Assembly (NCBI GenBank): GCA_920105625.2
Contig: OV050033.1
Coordinates: forward strand, 16,698,001-16,762,000
Source of the DNA: Clusia tigrina
Taxonomy: Eukaryota > Arthropoda > Insecta > Diptera > Clusiidae
Direction of reading: 5' to 3'
Length of the DNA stretch: 64,000 nucleotides
Position 1 is the stretch's first letter, and the number at the start of each line of letters is the position of its first letter. The notes beneath the pieces are model-generated. The model ran no database searches and had not been told where the DNA came from. It saw nothing but the letters and a program-made list of their open reading frames with translations. Shown here piece by piece: positions 11,396 through 24,317 of the stretch. Position numbers and translations under genes: made by a program.

Positions 11396-13015
11396 ATGAT
11401 TCTTATATAAACTTTTCTATTGAGGCTGTTGAATTCATTCAAGTAAGCCCAATATTATACAAACATAATTTCAGGAATAAGAGAATCCCTTTTTTAAGTC
11501 GATTCGTCACTGTTTCCTACACTTTCAAATACAAACTGGACATAGTGAACGATAGTTTCGCGTATTTGTATGCTTTTCATTTATGAATCTTGATCTTAGA
11601 ATTTGAGTCTATAGATATAGGCAAAGAAACCGTAGTTATGGTGAGGTATCATGATCATGAAGAAGAATTTCAGCATGAACTTCAAAATATAAAAAGAAAT
11701 CGCAACAAACTTGTCTACTTGCCTTGTTAATATTCATCCCAAAAATTGTCGTAATTATACAAAATTTCCACGGATTGAAAAGATTTCCCATCGCATTTCA
11801 CATTTCATAAAAAAAAACAATCTCATTAACAATTATGTGGGAATATTTGAAATTATTTAAATGCAACAAAGCGGAAAGTTGCATCATCCCCACGCCTACG
11901 AGTAAATCACTTCAAGCAAAACACCAAATAAAAACCACAAAATTAACCGCACTAATTACAGGCGGCAGTGCGGAGTGCGGGTCTATTGCAGCAGTGATGC
12001 AAGCAAATTAAAGTCGCATCGAAGTCGGCGGCAGCAACTGCAATTATGGGCAGAAGTGCCGCGTCTCCGCGCCTCCCCGCCTTTCGTACAATGTAATTGA
12101 ACGTGTAATCACAGAAATTTGCAAAAATGCCACAAACCAAATCAAATAAAATCGAAATCATGTGCTTTAAATAATTTCGAAAGTCGGCAGCGCGTTGCAT
12201 GCCACTGAATAGCAAAAGAAGACAGAGTGAAATAACACGAAATACGCGCTTATACCGAGCCGCCAACCACAACACCAACAGCAACAGTTACAGGAGCAGT
12301 CGGCCGCCCAGATGACGGCGCGGCGGTGGCGCAATTGCAGAGCGCAATCAAGATGCGCTTGCGTGACGTTGCCAGCCTCAGAGTCAGCCAAGTACAAAAG
12401 AAGAGTGCACGGGCACAATTTTACTGTGTGTGTGTGCCTCCTTATTTGATATGAAACCGCACCGCACCGCAGTGAAGCGTGTCGCGTCATAAATTTACCG
12501 TGAATATTGTCACAGCGCTGCGTTTCTGCTGCTGCCGCTGCAACTTTCTTCTCCGCCAGCGCGGCACTCTTTAACGCCGCGCCGTCTGCAAGTCAATAGT
12601 TGCCTGAATTGTGCAAACCACGCCATATTAGCTTCGAATTATTCAAATTGTCATCACGGTCTGTTGGCGGTGTGTGCTGGCGCGCCTGTTTCCTTTGCCA
12701 GTGCTCTTAAACTGCATTTGACTGAAGTGAAACATTCTTTTCACTTAAACTCTGACCGAGTAAAATGACAGAATGGGGCCGCTTATGCCCTTTTGTGATA
12801 AAGTAATGAACGAACCATGTCAGGCAGATTAAGAAAAATTTCAATTAAAAAAAAGATGAATTGAAGTAAAGGAGGGTTTACTTCGTAGTGACACATTTTG
12901 AAGAGGTGGCGTTGGAATCTTAGAGGAGATGTATGAGCAGCTCTATAACACTAAACTGAATAGATAAGAGTTCTTTACAAACACCAACATTTGCTTGGGG
13001 CGGAGTGGAGTGTCA
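11396..13015. other. No gene seen
   Basis: Intergenic sequence. The 11950-12700 part is richer in GC and CpG than its surroundings, and could hold a distal exon or promoter of a gene lying outside the window. I found no splice-supported coding exon. Confidence 0.45.
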
Positions 13016-13090
13016 AATAAAGGGAGAGAAAATAAAGATAGAGAGAGATACAGATAGAGGGAGAGATAGAGAGACATAGAGAGAATAAAG
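13016..13090. repeat. GA-rich purine tract
   Basis: A run of AGAGA/GATAGA units of about 75 bases. In flies such tracts can bind GAGA factor, but there is no promoter context here that I can point to. Confidence 0.7.
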
Positions 13091-16000
13091 AGTCACTCGG
13101 TAATTTCTTAACTTCTCCTTAACTAATTCCTATCGAAAACAGTGATTGATCTTCTAAAGACTTAAGTCTTAACTTAAACTTGTGTTTTCGTTGACCGATT
13201 ACTCATGACTTTGATTTATTAAACAAAAATAATCAGCTGTTTTTGAAGTTCCTTTGACTTTCCGTATCGTTTCTAATTTCAACAGGTTGGCAAATCACAC
13301 ACAGTTTCCGTAAAGTCATGGTTACTAACGAACAGTGAGCTGCACGTGTCTGGTCCATACAGTTGATTGATGAAAGTAAAAGTTTTAAGTCAAAAGTCAT
13401 GATTCTTTATGGCTTTTTAACCATTCCGGTGACCACACACCATCTTTTCTTGTGCTTGTTTCTGCTGATAATCCGCGTTATATCTCCAGAACGATACATG
13501 CACGGTAATGATGCTACTAACTGACCTCCTATGTCGCAGCTCAAGAAACAGTGGGTTGTGTCTAAGTAGTCTGTGTTCCAATGATATGCACGACCTCAGA
13601 TCAATGGATATAAAGAGCTTGCTTAGTTTCTTCCAGAGCACTGGGCGGCATTGTCAATTACACTGAGAATACCAACACTCCAAAAAGATGGGTTGTGTAG
13701 CATCGAGAAGCTCTTTTGGGAAGACCGAAATCTGAGTAGATATGCTCAATTATGCTCCCCACTTCCCAAATAGTCTCTGCTTCTTTCTGTAATTGTAATT
13801 GTAGTCCAACCGTATTTACATACATACATACATATCTTAAAACTCTCAGTGATGATATTTAACTCTTGCCCTCAGTGATGCTCTTTAACTCTTGCCCGAG
13901 GGACAGGACATCCCAACCAGTTCTTCCTCTAAACATACTTATCAGCATTACCCTGTGAAAGTCTTCTGAAACACAGCGAAACACCAGACACAGCATTGAC
14001 TATGAGTCTGACACACTCCCAAGTCCACTCCACTAAAAATTCCAATAGCTGGATCTGAGTATATCGGTCTACACACCGGCTCCATACCAACACTGTAGCT
14101 GCCATCGATAGAGTTGGAATCTTGCAGAAATATGAACCCCACAAACGATGGGCGGGCGACTCATACTCATTCCGATTTCCAGCCTTGAGTCTCAATGCAG
14201 CTCCGGTCGATTTATGCACTGAAATCTGAAGCTGCTGCGCGATGCTCTGAGGAATTCGCCAACTGGCTGGGTAGCCAAGTCGCTGTTGTTGCTACAACTA
14301 TCTCAGTATGAGGAGTGCAGAATAGCTGCATAAATATTTGAGCATCGCAGAAAGACAATCGCGCTACGAAGTCATTAATATTTAATTTTTGGCTTTTTCA
14401 ATCCGCCAGCTTGCGAACAAACATTCCGCACACATCTCCCCGAGCGCCAACTGGCTGACAGCTGCGCCGATCAGCCGTATCAGCCGCGCTTGCACAGATA
14501 TCACAATTGCAGCTTGTGTGCCAGCAGACGGCGCATGAGGCGAGCATGTCGCTACGTGTCGTGACTTGAATGAACGGGATTCCTGGCATGTTGCTGCACT
14601 GCTGCTTGTTTCGTTTGCTTTCGCAGCGGTTTTAATGGGAAACAACCGCCATCGTTGCCGCCATCCTCGTCGCTACACTTCCATACTCGCACCATATACA
14701 TACTCGTGTGTACGTTGACTCAGGCTCAGAGACGTACTCCACTGGCCGCGTTGTGAGTATTTATTTTCCATTTATTATGATTTACGATTTACGTTGTGGC
14801 TGCCGGGCAATTGGATGAGTGAATGAATGAATGAGTGGACGGACGAGTTAAATTGCTTGAAGCCCATCGAGCGCAACAGGCCGACGAGCGCGAACGCCGT
14901 CCAGAGAGACATTGGAAGCAGCCACGCAACGACCGGAAATCGATTTGATCTAAATTGCTTATTTGCCCGTACAACCGACAACGACGATGACGATGTCGAC
15001 GACGCTGAGGACGGCGGCGATGCCGGCCGGCAGCCAGTCACTTGGGGAGCGGCGCTTATCGCGATTCATAATGTTTCAATGCATTTGTTTATATTTGCTT
15101 ATGCCTTGTTTGCGTTTCAAGGCGATCGCAATTGTTGTGGCATTCGAGTTGGAAAGATAATTTCCAGAATGGGAACATGAGAAAATAATTGCCGCTAATT
15201 AGCATTGAGACACATCTGTGAATAAAGTGCCTCGATACGCGAAAAATTCAATCTCAACTGTGGGCATGAGAATATGTGACTGTGATGGAATTTTATTGTC
15301 ATCTTTCAGATGAATTTGTCAGCGTCAGTTCACACTCAGAAATGTCACGAAGTCATGAGTTATGTGAGTTATTCCTGAAGTGTGTTGACGGAAGTGTGCT
15401 GAAACAAAAATACCTCACGTAGCCTTAACTATGAGCTGGTGGATTGATGCGCGTATTGTTTTTAAATCTCTGTGAGGAACTTTCGGTTTGACAGAAATGC
15501 TCTCAATACACTCTTAGTCGAATGGGTTCACCAGTAATGAATCAGATATTGGGGGCAATAGTCCCTATTTTCATACCATGGATTCAGCATTATTTATCTG
15601 GGTGTTTTAAAGAGGGATGAGGGAGGCTGCCAGCGGTGTTAAGTGAGACGATTTCTGTATTACATGAACTAGGTACATACAGACTCGTAAGTCAGAGCGT
15701 GATAGAGATGTAAAGACTGTGGAAGGGATTCTGAGGATGTGCGGTTCGAAAGGACGAACTGGTCATAAAAGTTCGTGAAATATGGAAAGATACAAGCAAG
15801 TATCAAAAGAAGCGATCAATAGCATATTTATCAGAGAATTCGAACACAGATATAAGCGTTCGATGACTTCCCTGTATTAGTTTGACAGAATCGCAGCATT
15901 ATTCCGATTGATATTCTTTGGTTTGCACGTCAAGCAAGTTATCTTGTAACTGATCAGCCACAAGTTATGATGCTTGCCTTCAGTAATCGGTTTCATTGGG

Positions 16001-16594
16001 TTTTCTAAAGAAAATTCAGTTCCTTCGTACAAACCATGCCGAGATGCAAATGATGCCCACTTCGTGAGGCAAATCCAGGTTCTGATAAATCTCTATTAAA
16101 GTTCACTGACAATGTTACATTCTCCAGATTTCAAGGTTTTTGTCGGCCGACAAATTTGAAGGTTCTATGAACTGACTATTTCTAGGCCACCTTTTAACAG
16201 TTTGAACCTCAGAATGGTCGTGTTTTAGCAGGTGTTGGCTGACCGTAGGTACTCTTCGACATATTCAGTTTTTCAAGAGGAAGATTTTTCATTGGCGGTA
16301 CCTTCAAAGTTTCAAGGATGAATATGACTTCAAGTCATTGTCGATAAGGCTACTGTATACCTTGAATGCATCTTAGAAATGTCAGGATTGTTCCACTTGA
16401 AATTTTGATCGAAAAGTACATAAAGGGAATATGCAATACTCATTTTCATCCACTTAGGAGGGGGCTCGTCTTCAGCAAATATTGAATTCTCTCAAATGAG
16501 TACTCAGTCTCACAAAATAAGATTGAACAACATAATTAATCATCATTATTATAATCATTATGATATAAGACATCAATAAAATTTTTTTAAATTT
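13091..16594. other. No gene seen
   Basis: No convincing coding region. A weak resemblance to a non-LTR RNase H on the - strand at 13929-14220 is listed among rejected items. GAATGAATGA-type tetranucleotide repeats occur near 14817-14837. Confidence 0.45.
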
Positions 16595-16691
16595 TTAAAA
16601 TCTGAAATCCTTTTCTCTTCGAGACCAAGGCCTTAGTTACTAGGACAGATTCCCCCAATTCCTTGCATACATAATTAATTATGGTTCAAGG

Positions 16692-16745
<54 letters not shown>
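16595..16745 (+). mobile_element. SINE-like element, copy C (3' half, TAA tail)
   Basis: Shares with the copy at 29.6 kb the string CCTTTTCTC, then a CCCCAA..CCTTGCA segment, then TTAATTATGG followed by a TAA-repeat tail of about 16 units (16697-16745). The tRNA-like head present in the other copies is missing, so this copy appears 5'-truncated, as expected for a reverse-transcribed element. Confidence 0.6.
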
Positions 16746-16748
<3 letters not shown>

Positions 16749-18600
16749 AATTTAATAAATTTATTCATAATTTATTTATAAACATTTTTTTCTTATCTTT
16801 CAAAAATATCCCAAATTTGTTCTATTTCCTCTCCTCAGACCATAGGAGTAAACCCTTATTAGCATATCCCTATTTTTCCCTGGATGCTCCTGTATTTGTA
16901 CTTGGCTGATAATCGTGAGCAATTTAATTTAATTGAATTTTAATTTAATTGAATTTTCAAATGACTATTGGAGCCGTCATCCTTCCACATGTGCTCTGTG
17001 GTGGGGCTAATTTTCATAGCGCGCTTGACCCTTGTAAATAGCGGCAAATCAGCGCCACCTCGCAAACTATTTCCAAGCTCATCAGCCACAAACGTGGCGC
17101 ATTAATCCTCATACGCACAAACGCGGGCAAGAATTTCAACAAATTTAGCAAAACTTGCCACACTGAAAAGAACTAATAATAGAGCGAATGGATGGGAAAG
17201 TTGATAAAGTCCTCGCTGCAGGCCACAGCACAAGTCCTTTTGAGTTGAACAAAAGTTTATCCTCAGCAGCCAGCGACTAATATGAAGCGTCGCCCTCACC
17301 GTATGACACGTAGTTGCAGCTCGCAGGTAACGCCACTCCAGGCAGCTGCACAGTTTTTAGTCGGTCCGGGCAAACTTTCGGTCACATACGAAATCATAAC
17401 GTACGAGCAATTATGCCCGCATTCATTAAACTCTCGGCGAAGTTTTTAAAACTTTCCGCCCGCCTCTCCATTTTGCCCCTATACCATCATTTGTGTGGCT
17501 TGTGCCAACACCTGCACGCGGAACAAATGTCAGAAATCGGTAGGAGCGCTAAGGACATTTGACCAAATCAAACGCGCTGACACAGAACTGCCGGCGACAA
17601 AAACGCTTAACCCCCAGAAACCGGACAAACACTTTGGCATGTAATCTCGTGTATGGTTGCACCGACACACTTGTGCAGCGGCCGGAGTAGTGCGGAGTGA
17701 GCTGCCATTAATGACAGCACATTTGCCATATTAATTGCCGGGGATTTATGCTATTGTTGGCGTTTTATGAATGCACGTATTTGCCTGGCTTTTATTGTGG
17801 CTGCCGCTGTTATTATTCCGCCTCTTGATTCTGTTGTTATTGTTGTTATTATTGTGGTTGTTGTTGTTGCAAACGCTATTAGCCCGAAATGTCTTTATGG
17901 CTTAAGGCCACACACATACACATACGCACAAACGCACACAAAGTCACACATTTCAACACATACGCACAAGAAGAACAAGAAAACTTAATGAATAGCGTAA
18001 GCAAAGAATTTGATAGGTGAACACGCGTGCTGGATTGCCGCAAAGGATCAAAGCCGGAAAGCCAGCAAGCAGCTGGCTTATTGTGTACGTATGCGCTCTG
18101 CCCGGGGCCGCGAATTTTAATTGAGTCATTTTGGTTAATTAATTCACTGTACAAGGCGCTAACCATGCAAGCAAGGCAGCCAGCCGCTAACCAACTACGA
18201 AGCCAACCAGATTCTCATTGCTTAACTCGATTGTGGGTAGGAAGTCAGGATATAATTTGGGCATTTAAGGTGAAAACAAATTTAATTATGAAATCGTGAG
18301 CTTCTGCTTTAAGAGCACTGTGGGGCAAACAGATGGGGACTTGTTTCAAATCAAATTGATAGATAAAATCAAATGATGATGAATACCATGAACAGAAGGA
18401 CTTTGGATACCTTATTATATTACATTTGATAAAGGATCTAGCATATATAATATAACGATCAATCTTTTAAATTTTCTCTTCATATTCCAAGCTAGAAACG
18501 AAAAATTCTTTGACCGTGAAGTGGGGAGTTTCGGAGGGGAAATTTCATTGATACTGAAAACATGGAACAACTGTTTTGATATATTTTGATATTGGATCAG
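16746..18600. other. No gene seen
   Basis: Intergenic sequence with GTT and CACA patches near 17820-17950. No coding region supported. Confidence 0.5.
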
Positions 18601-18618
18601 GTTCTTTAGCTAGCAAAG

Positions 18619-18870
18619 TTGTCCATTGATAAGCAGATAATTATGATCGAAAATTTCAGTCAATATACGAATCGAAACAGAACAAAATCGAAACAGGAGC
18701 TGTTGGCGATACCAAAAAAAGCGTTTCAGAAGTGTTTCGAGGATTGGAAAAAACGCTGGCATAAGTGTATTATATCTGAGGGGAATAACTTTGAAGGGGA
18801 CAAGATAGTTGTTGATGAATAAATAAATACTTTTTGAAAATAAAGGTTATCTTTTGATCAAACCTCGTAT
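18619..18870 (+). pseudogene. Mariner transposase C-terminal fragment and 3' inverted end
   Basis: The open frame at 18619-18822 ends with the typical mariner C-terminus: KKAFQKCFEDWKKRWHKCI followed by an EGxxFEGDKI motif. About 20 bases after the stop, GTTATCTTTTGATCAAACC at 18846 reads like a mariner terminal inverted repeat. The Met at 18619 is not a real start; upstream transposase sequence, including all three catalytic Asp residues, is missing. A 3'-end remnant, not a working gene. Confidence 0.7.
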
Positions 18871-19069
18871 GACTAATAGGGCCCATGAATTGAACATGAA
18901 ATTATTTGTGTTATATGAGTATACTTGGTGAAAAAAAAATTGGCCAACTCTGCTTCCGAGTAATGTTGTGGTCCCTTTAACATAGATCCTTGCAAACTGC
19001 AAAAACATATGTGTTTAGAAATATAAGAGTTCCACCGAAAAGCGGTTGAATCTTATTAAAGAATTACTT

Positions 19070-19665
19070 AATATTAAGGGAAATGAGAAGGCTGATAGCT
19101 TAGCTAGCAAGGCTACGGCCTCTCACTTCAAGGGCCCTGAACCCTTCAGTGGACTATCATCCAATACCATTGGAGGTCTGCTGAAGAAATGTACAGATGC
19201 AAAACGAAGTCAAACCTGGAAAACTCTTCCGGGATTAAGACAGTCCAAAGCTCTTCTGGGAGATTTTAATCCTAAAAGAGCTAAGGAGTTAATAAATATG
19301 CCTAGGGGTGAATTAAGAATCATCACAGGCATTTTATGCGGACATTGTAGACTCAACTACCATTTGAACAAGTTGGGTATATCTTCAGATGCCATCTGTC
19401 GATTCTGTGGAGACAGTGACGAAACCTCACTGCACCTGATCACGAACTGGGGACCATTGGCACACAAAAGACACAGGTGTTTTGGAGAATATATCTTGGA
19501 TATGAGCAAGATCCCTCATCTTGATTCCTCCAAAATATTTGAATTCCTGTCGGAAATTAACCTGACAGAAGATTTATAGGTGATACTATCCTCATCTTTC
19601 TAATAAATAGGGGCATCACAATAGATCTTTCAGGTCGCAGCGTATAACACCCTTAAATATATCTA
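19070..19665 (+). pseudogene. Non-LTR retrotransposon family A, copy 1: RNase H end and zinc-finger C-terminus
   Basis: The open frame (counted from 19046) reads GNEKADSLASKA, the end of an RNase H domain, at residues 12-23. Then follow LINMPRGELRIITGILCGHC and a CRFCGDSDETSLH zinc-finger motif near residues 118-130, and the frame ends INLTEDL at a stop (19579). The usual final Cys of the finger is absent, as it is in the second copy at 33.9 kb, so this may be a family trait. Downstream is a short 3' UTR with CAATAGATCTTTCAGGTCGC and an ATCT-repeat end near 19660. It is 5'-truncated within RNase H. Confidence 0.8.
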
Positions 19666-19670
19666 TCTAT

Positions 19671-20472
19671 CTATCTACTTAATATTAAAGAACTCTCACT
19701 CGAGGGTGTCCCTCGTAGGAATATATAGTGGTGAGTTTCAATATTGGTTGGAATGCCACTTCCAGGAGTGCCACAACTATCAAGTCCCAGAGATTAATAT
19801 ATATCATAGGAGGGGTGGGAAGAATTTTTCATCTTAGTAAAAAAGTATTTTTCATCTTAGTAAAAAGGCCAAAGAATTAGCTCAGATGGTTTTGAGAACT
19901 TGGACTAAGATAAGAGGTCTGAGGGTTTGGGTATAAGCGACTCGGTCTGAAAGAATTTTGGTATCTACAAAGAAAGAAGCATTTCTACACAACGCTCTCG
20001 ATTACAACTCGTGACTCCATGACCAGAGAACACAGAGAAAAGAAAAACTCTTTTTTCGCTGCCAGCGTCCGTAGCGGACACACCACGATTTGGAGTGGAT
20101 TCACCACGATTCTGAGTGGATTCACCACGATTCTGAGAGGATTTAAGTACAACGTCCGTCTGCTTTATTTCGCTGCTTTGCCGTTTGACGTTTAAGTTTC
20201 TTTACTCTGTATACTCGTAGCAGATTAGCATGGTTACGACTAGACTACGCAGATCGACATTCGCGAGATTAATGTTGTCTAAAGTAATTCATAGAAAGTT
20301 GAAGCAAATTTTTCTATTTCCATCATTGATTTGTCCCACTGTGCAGGCACTTTATGCAGGCAATAACTAAAAATAACGCCAATGTTTAATTAAAGCTGTC
20401 GGTGGCTGTGCCCCCACATACAAACCGCACAGCCAAATTCATACACAAACACATACCCCACCACACGTAAAA

Positions 20473-20518
<46 letters not shown>

Positions 20519-23191
20519 CAAACACAGTCATACAAACATAACCGTGCGTAAATATTCCAAACGCTGGCTGCCGTGGCCCCCGCATTGCTACAATCGCGGT
20601 GGCGATTCTCGTTAAGCGTAAACCACGTAAACGTAACCTCAGCCAAAAGTCAAAGATTTAACTTGCTGGAGCACGTGAGGCAATATCGCAAAATACAAGC
20701 AACCAAAGCACATCCCTTTATATCCTTTTGGTGTTTTTTCGTGCGATTTTTTTTTTTTGGTAATTTTCCTTTTTGTGTTTTTTGTTGTTCTCTGCGCTGC
20801 GTTAAGATGCTTGGCTTATGTACAATTTTTTACTCTATGCTCCCAGCTTAGCCAGGATTAAAAGTGCTACGCTTCCTGTGTAGAATTACAACTTTAGCCG
20901 AGAGCGCGTTGGCGAATGAATGAATACGAGTTGGAGCTGGTAAATCGTAACGGTAAATGCCGAAGATTTAATGTGCCAACATAACTCTTAACATAAAAAT
21001 TAAGCAAAGAGTGGCTGAGCAAGTTTTTTCCCCTTTTCACAGCCCAGGCTCCAAAGTGAACTGCTGCAGAAACAAGGAGCAGAAGAATCCGCAGCTTCCT
21101 GAGTATGAGTTAGTGCAGGGCGTGGTGGAGGGTTACTTTATGCGCCGTTGCGTTAGGTTTATGCGTGATTTACTTAATGAGTGGTATCCTGCTGTGTAGC
21201 CCGAAATTGCTTCCGTTTTGCATTTCTCACCATGCAGGTGAGGATTTGAGTAAATAAGACGGCGCAGATAGATACGACTCCCTTTCGGCGAACGGAGCGA
21301 ACGGAGCGTTGTGCGGGTATTTGCGCTATAAATTACGGTTTAATATTTATTGAAGTCATTTAGGGATATTTTGGAAATAGTACGAGTAATTTGAGGGTAG
21401 CATTAAAGGAGAAAATAAGAAAAGAAGAAGGAAGGAAAAATCGCTTCACTTTCAAGTGAGTTGCAAGCGGAGCCGGCATTCATTTTATTTGCTGATTATT
21501 TGTGAGTATTAAAGTGGAGCATACTTGAGAGATTTCGTAACTGCTGCGCTAACTAATTAGTATCTGAAGTTAGTACCTCGCGTTCTTTGCCACATTTGTA
21601 GTATGCTCATGCATTTGCAGCATTTCCATTTCAGTCATGGTTCATAATTCTTTACAACGCTGTAATCTCTGCAGCGTTTTTAACATCGTTTGAATATCTT
21701 TTCATTTCTATTTGCTGGCGTTGCAGCTTCCTTACATGCAGCGCGCAGCTGGTTTCTTGTGTCGGTCGCTGTTTGCGTAGCTATGGAGCAACTGCTAATT
21801 GGAGCATTAAAATTACAGCAGTAAATGTAAGGAAAATCCGCAGCTGCAATGCCAGCAACTACGGAATTTCTCAGCGCACAGAACTGCTGATGCACTCATC
21901 CCGCACTGCAGCTACAAATGAAATTCAAAATTCTACGTATTTGTAAATTTACTTTAACAGACTACACACACACACACACAAATACACACTCATCCAAATC
22001 CTCAGCCATTTGTTGCTCTGGTTACACTCAAAGAAAAATGCCCGCAAGTTCAGCGATCACTGCCAGCAACTATCATTCGGTTTATCAACTTGCTTTCGAC
22101 AGCTTCCTCTCAACCGCCGCGGGCATCAATTTCAACATTTTACTTGGGCTGTAAACCCAGCAAGCGGCTGCCGGTTATAAAGAACAACGCTTTTCCCGTT
22201 CTCGTTCTCGCTTTTTTCTCGTGTGTTTTCTTTTTGGATTTGTCTCTTTTTCGTAATTAATTTTGTTGTTTTTTTCTTGAATTTGTTTGAAGTAAACGCA
22301 GTTAAGTAGCGTATTTCCGCTTGTGGCAAGCAAATAAGCAGCTAAATACTTTTTAGGCTGCTGTTAACTCATTTGGAACGCGGCTATTTTGGTTCTTTTT
22401 GGGCATGTCAAAGCATAAGCATAGAAAGCATAGAACCATACCAATTTAGGTTACTACGTCTTCGGGCATTTGGCTTGGAGGAGGTACTCGTAGATAGTAA
22501 AAATAATTGACAAAATAATTACACTTTAATTAAGCATTTGGCTCATTAAGCGAGACACGGAATAGTTTTGTTTGCGGCAGCATTGGAAGTGATGGATGCC
22601 TTTTATGAGGCTTACATCTTAAACTTCAGATGAAAGCTCATTAAGTATCTGAGGTTCGTGTGATAAAGTACTCATACCTCTTGGAGCAGCCAATTCAGAC
22701 AGTGGCTGAGGGCTATTTCAACACTCTTCTCGGTTACTGCTAACAATGGAATGTACGACTGTTAGACGGCAGAGTAGAGATGCGATGGCCGCATATGGCA
22801 TCTTCAAAGGTGTTCTCATAATCTGAAACAATAGTAGGAACGATTTTAACTGGTTTATTATGTTGCATCATTATTACAATCTAGTAAAACCCATTCAGGT
22901 ACCTCGTATAGTAGTTTGTATCCTTTTCCAGTCTATAATGACATATTTAATAGTGTTTGGACCGGTTTTATGTCAGGATTGCCCTCAAATATGTCTTTAA
23001 TTTGCAGTAAACTAATTAATAACATAAATCATCAGGAGTCCATAACTTGATTGTGGTCGCGATCATAAGTCACAAACACTACTCTTGAGATGCTTATAAA
23101 TATTGTAATGGATCCGATCAGTTTTGTTTTCATAGCCCACAATTCTTACCTTATCTGAAGGTACGTTTGTGGTGAAGCAACGAGGAAATAT
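19671..23191. other. No gene seen; AC microsatellite
   Basis: Includes an AC dinucleotide repeat of about 21 units at 20473-20515, a duplicated GATT(C)ACCACGATT(C)TGAG segment near 20085-20145, and a short GAACGGAGC duplication near 21293. No coding region that I can support. Confidence 0.5.
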
Positions 23192-23427
23192 CCTTTTAAC
23201 GTTCCTTATAATACCATCACCCTTTTAACGTTCCTTATAATACTATCACCCTTTTAACGTTCCTTATAATACCATCACCCTTTTAACGTTCCTTATAATA
23301 TTATCATCCTTTTAACGTTCCTTATAATACCATCACCCTTTTAACGTTCCTTATAATACCATCACCCTTTTAACGTTCCTTATAATATTATCATCCTTTT
23401 AACGTTCCTTATAATACTATCATCCAT
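23192..23427. repeat. 29-bp tandem array, 8 copies
   Basis: CCTTTTAACGTTCCTTATAA starts at 23192, 23221, 23250, 23279, 23308, 23337, 23366 and 23395, an exact 29-base step. The variable part of the unit ends CATCACCC in most copies, but ATTATCATCC in units 4 and 7, hinting at growth in blocks of three units. There are no spacers, so it is not CRISPR-like. Confidence 0.95.
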
Positions 23428-23732
23428 TTCATTCCCTTCTCGAACTAAGCGGTGCTTGGTACTTGAGCGATCTGATACTTCAATTATACCGACCAGGATT
23501 ATCCCAGATAACTGTTTCTTTTCCAACTGAGAGCATCGTCATAGAAAGAGAAGTGGTTTATTCCTTCTATATTAACCCTCAGATTGAGAAAATACTGATA
23601 TTTCCTGGAAAACATGGAGAGAGGAGCAGTTTGGGACATTAAGACTATATAGGATCATAATGAAAACATCTATTAATAACCAGAAAAGGAGACTCAAGTT
23701 GAGTATATGGGAAATGCTTAAAAATCGCCAGT

Positions 23733-23815
23733 TTAAACCTTTCTCCCGCCACAGTTCCTGTTTGCTACATTGCTGTAGACTGTTCCTGAGCGGAGAGTTA
23801 GTGCAGTGTTCGGGT
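23733..23815. repeat. Dispersed duplicate, partner at 24982-25065
   Basis: This segment, with CCACAGTTCCTGTTTGCT at its centre and GACTGTTCCTGAGC after it, recurs at 24982-25065 with several substitutions and a small GTTAGTGCA duplication in the partner. Both lie in the same orientation. The sequence is not recognised as a known gene. Confidence 0.7.
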
Positions 23816-24070
23816 TCGTTGCATAAGTGGCTGTTTCCTGGGTCAGATGTCGATAAGTTGGATTACACTCAGAAGTCTAGCAGAAGGTACATGCTAGCCT
23901 TGTAACCTTTGGAAGTATATTAAGATGGCTGACTTCAGTGTTCCCAAGCGGAAGCTGCTCAATGTGTTTTTAAAAAGTAGTTCATATGACAAGAAGTGGT
24001 CGAGGGCAACAATAGTATGCGGTTGCGCCACGGCGGGAAAGGAGTTCACAGCTCCACCAATTATTGAAGA

Positions 24071-24178
24071 GAATATTGAACATTTTCACCTTAAAAGGAC
24101 ACAGGAGAACATTGATAATTTTCACCTTAAAAGGACACAGGAGAACATTGATTATTTTCACCTTAAAAGGACACAGTA
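24071..24178. repeat. 36-bp tandem repeat, 3 copies
   Basis: TTTTCACCTTAAAAGGACAC occurs at 24083, 24119 and 24155, an exact 36-base step. In the open frame 23925-24191 it reads as three HLKRTQENID dodecamers. Nothing else supports that frame as a gene, and it may simply be held open by the repeat. Confidence 0.9.
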
Positions 24179-24235
24179 TATTGAGGAATGAGTGTGTTGT
24201 GACTAACAGTGGATATGCAGATTTCATTTGGTGAT

Positions 24236-24317
24236 ATGTCACCCTTCACAACTTGGAACTTCCTCGTATTTTGCACCCGCTTCGCTGTTGGCCATTCTAT
24301 TATGCTTTTATTCCACT
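24236..24317. repeat. Dispersed duplicate, partner at 27398-27480
   Basis: ATGTCACCCTTCACAACTTG opens an ~82-base segment that recurs at 27398 with only a few changes (one inserted A and several substitutions). Both copies are in direct orientation and homology stops sharply at each side. Confidence 0.85.

Noticed and set aside
13929..14220. Weak resemblance to a non-LTR RNase H on the - strand (GIFSGVDLGV and FAVFQ)
   Set aside because: Short, interrupted by stops and lacking the TDGS motif; could not be separated from chance by eye. Profile search with an RNase H model would decide.
23192..23427. CRISPR-like regular repeat
   Set aside because: Continuous 29-bp units without spacers, in an animal genome; a simple minisatellite.
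23925..24191. 88-codon frame with HLKRTQENID repeats as a gene
   Set aside because: Frame is kept open by a 36-bp repeat; no domain, no splice or promoter context, and it lies between duplicated fragments.
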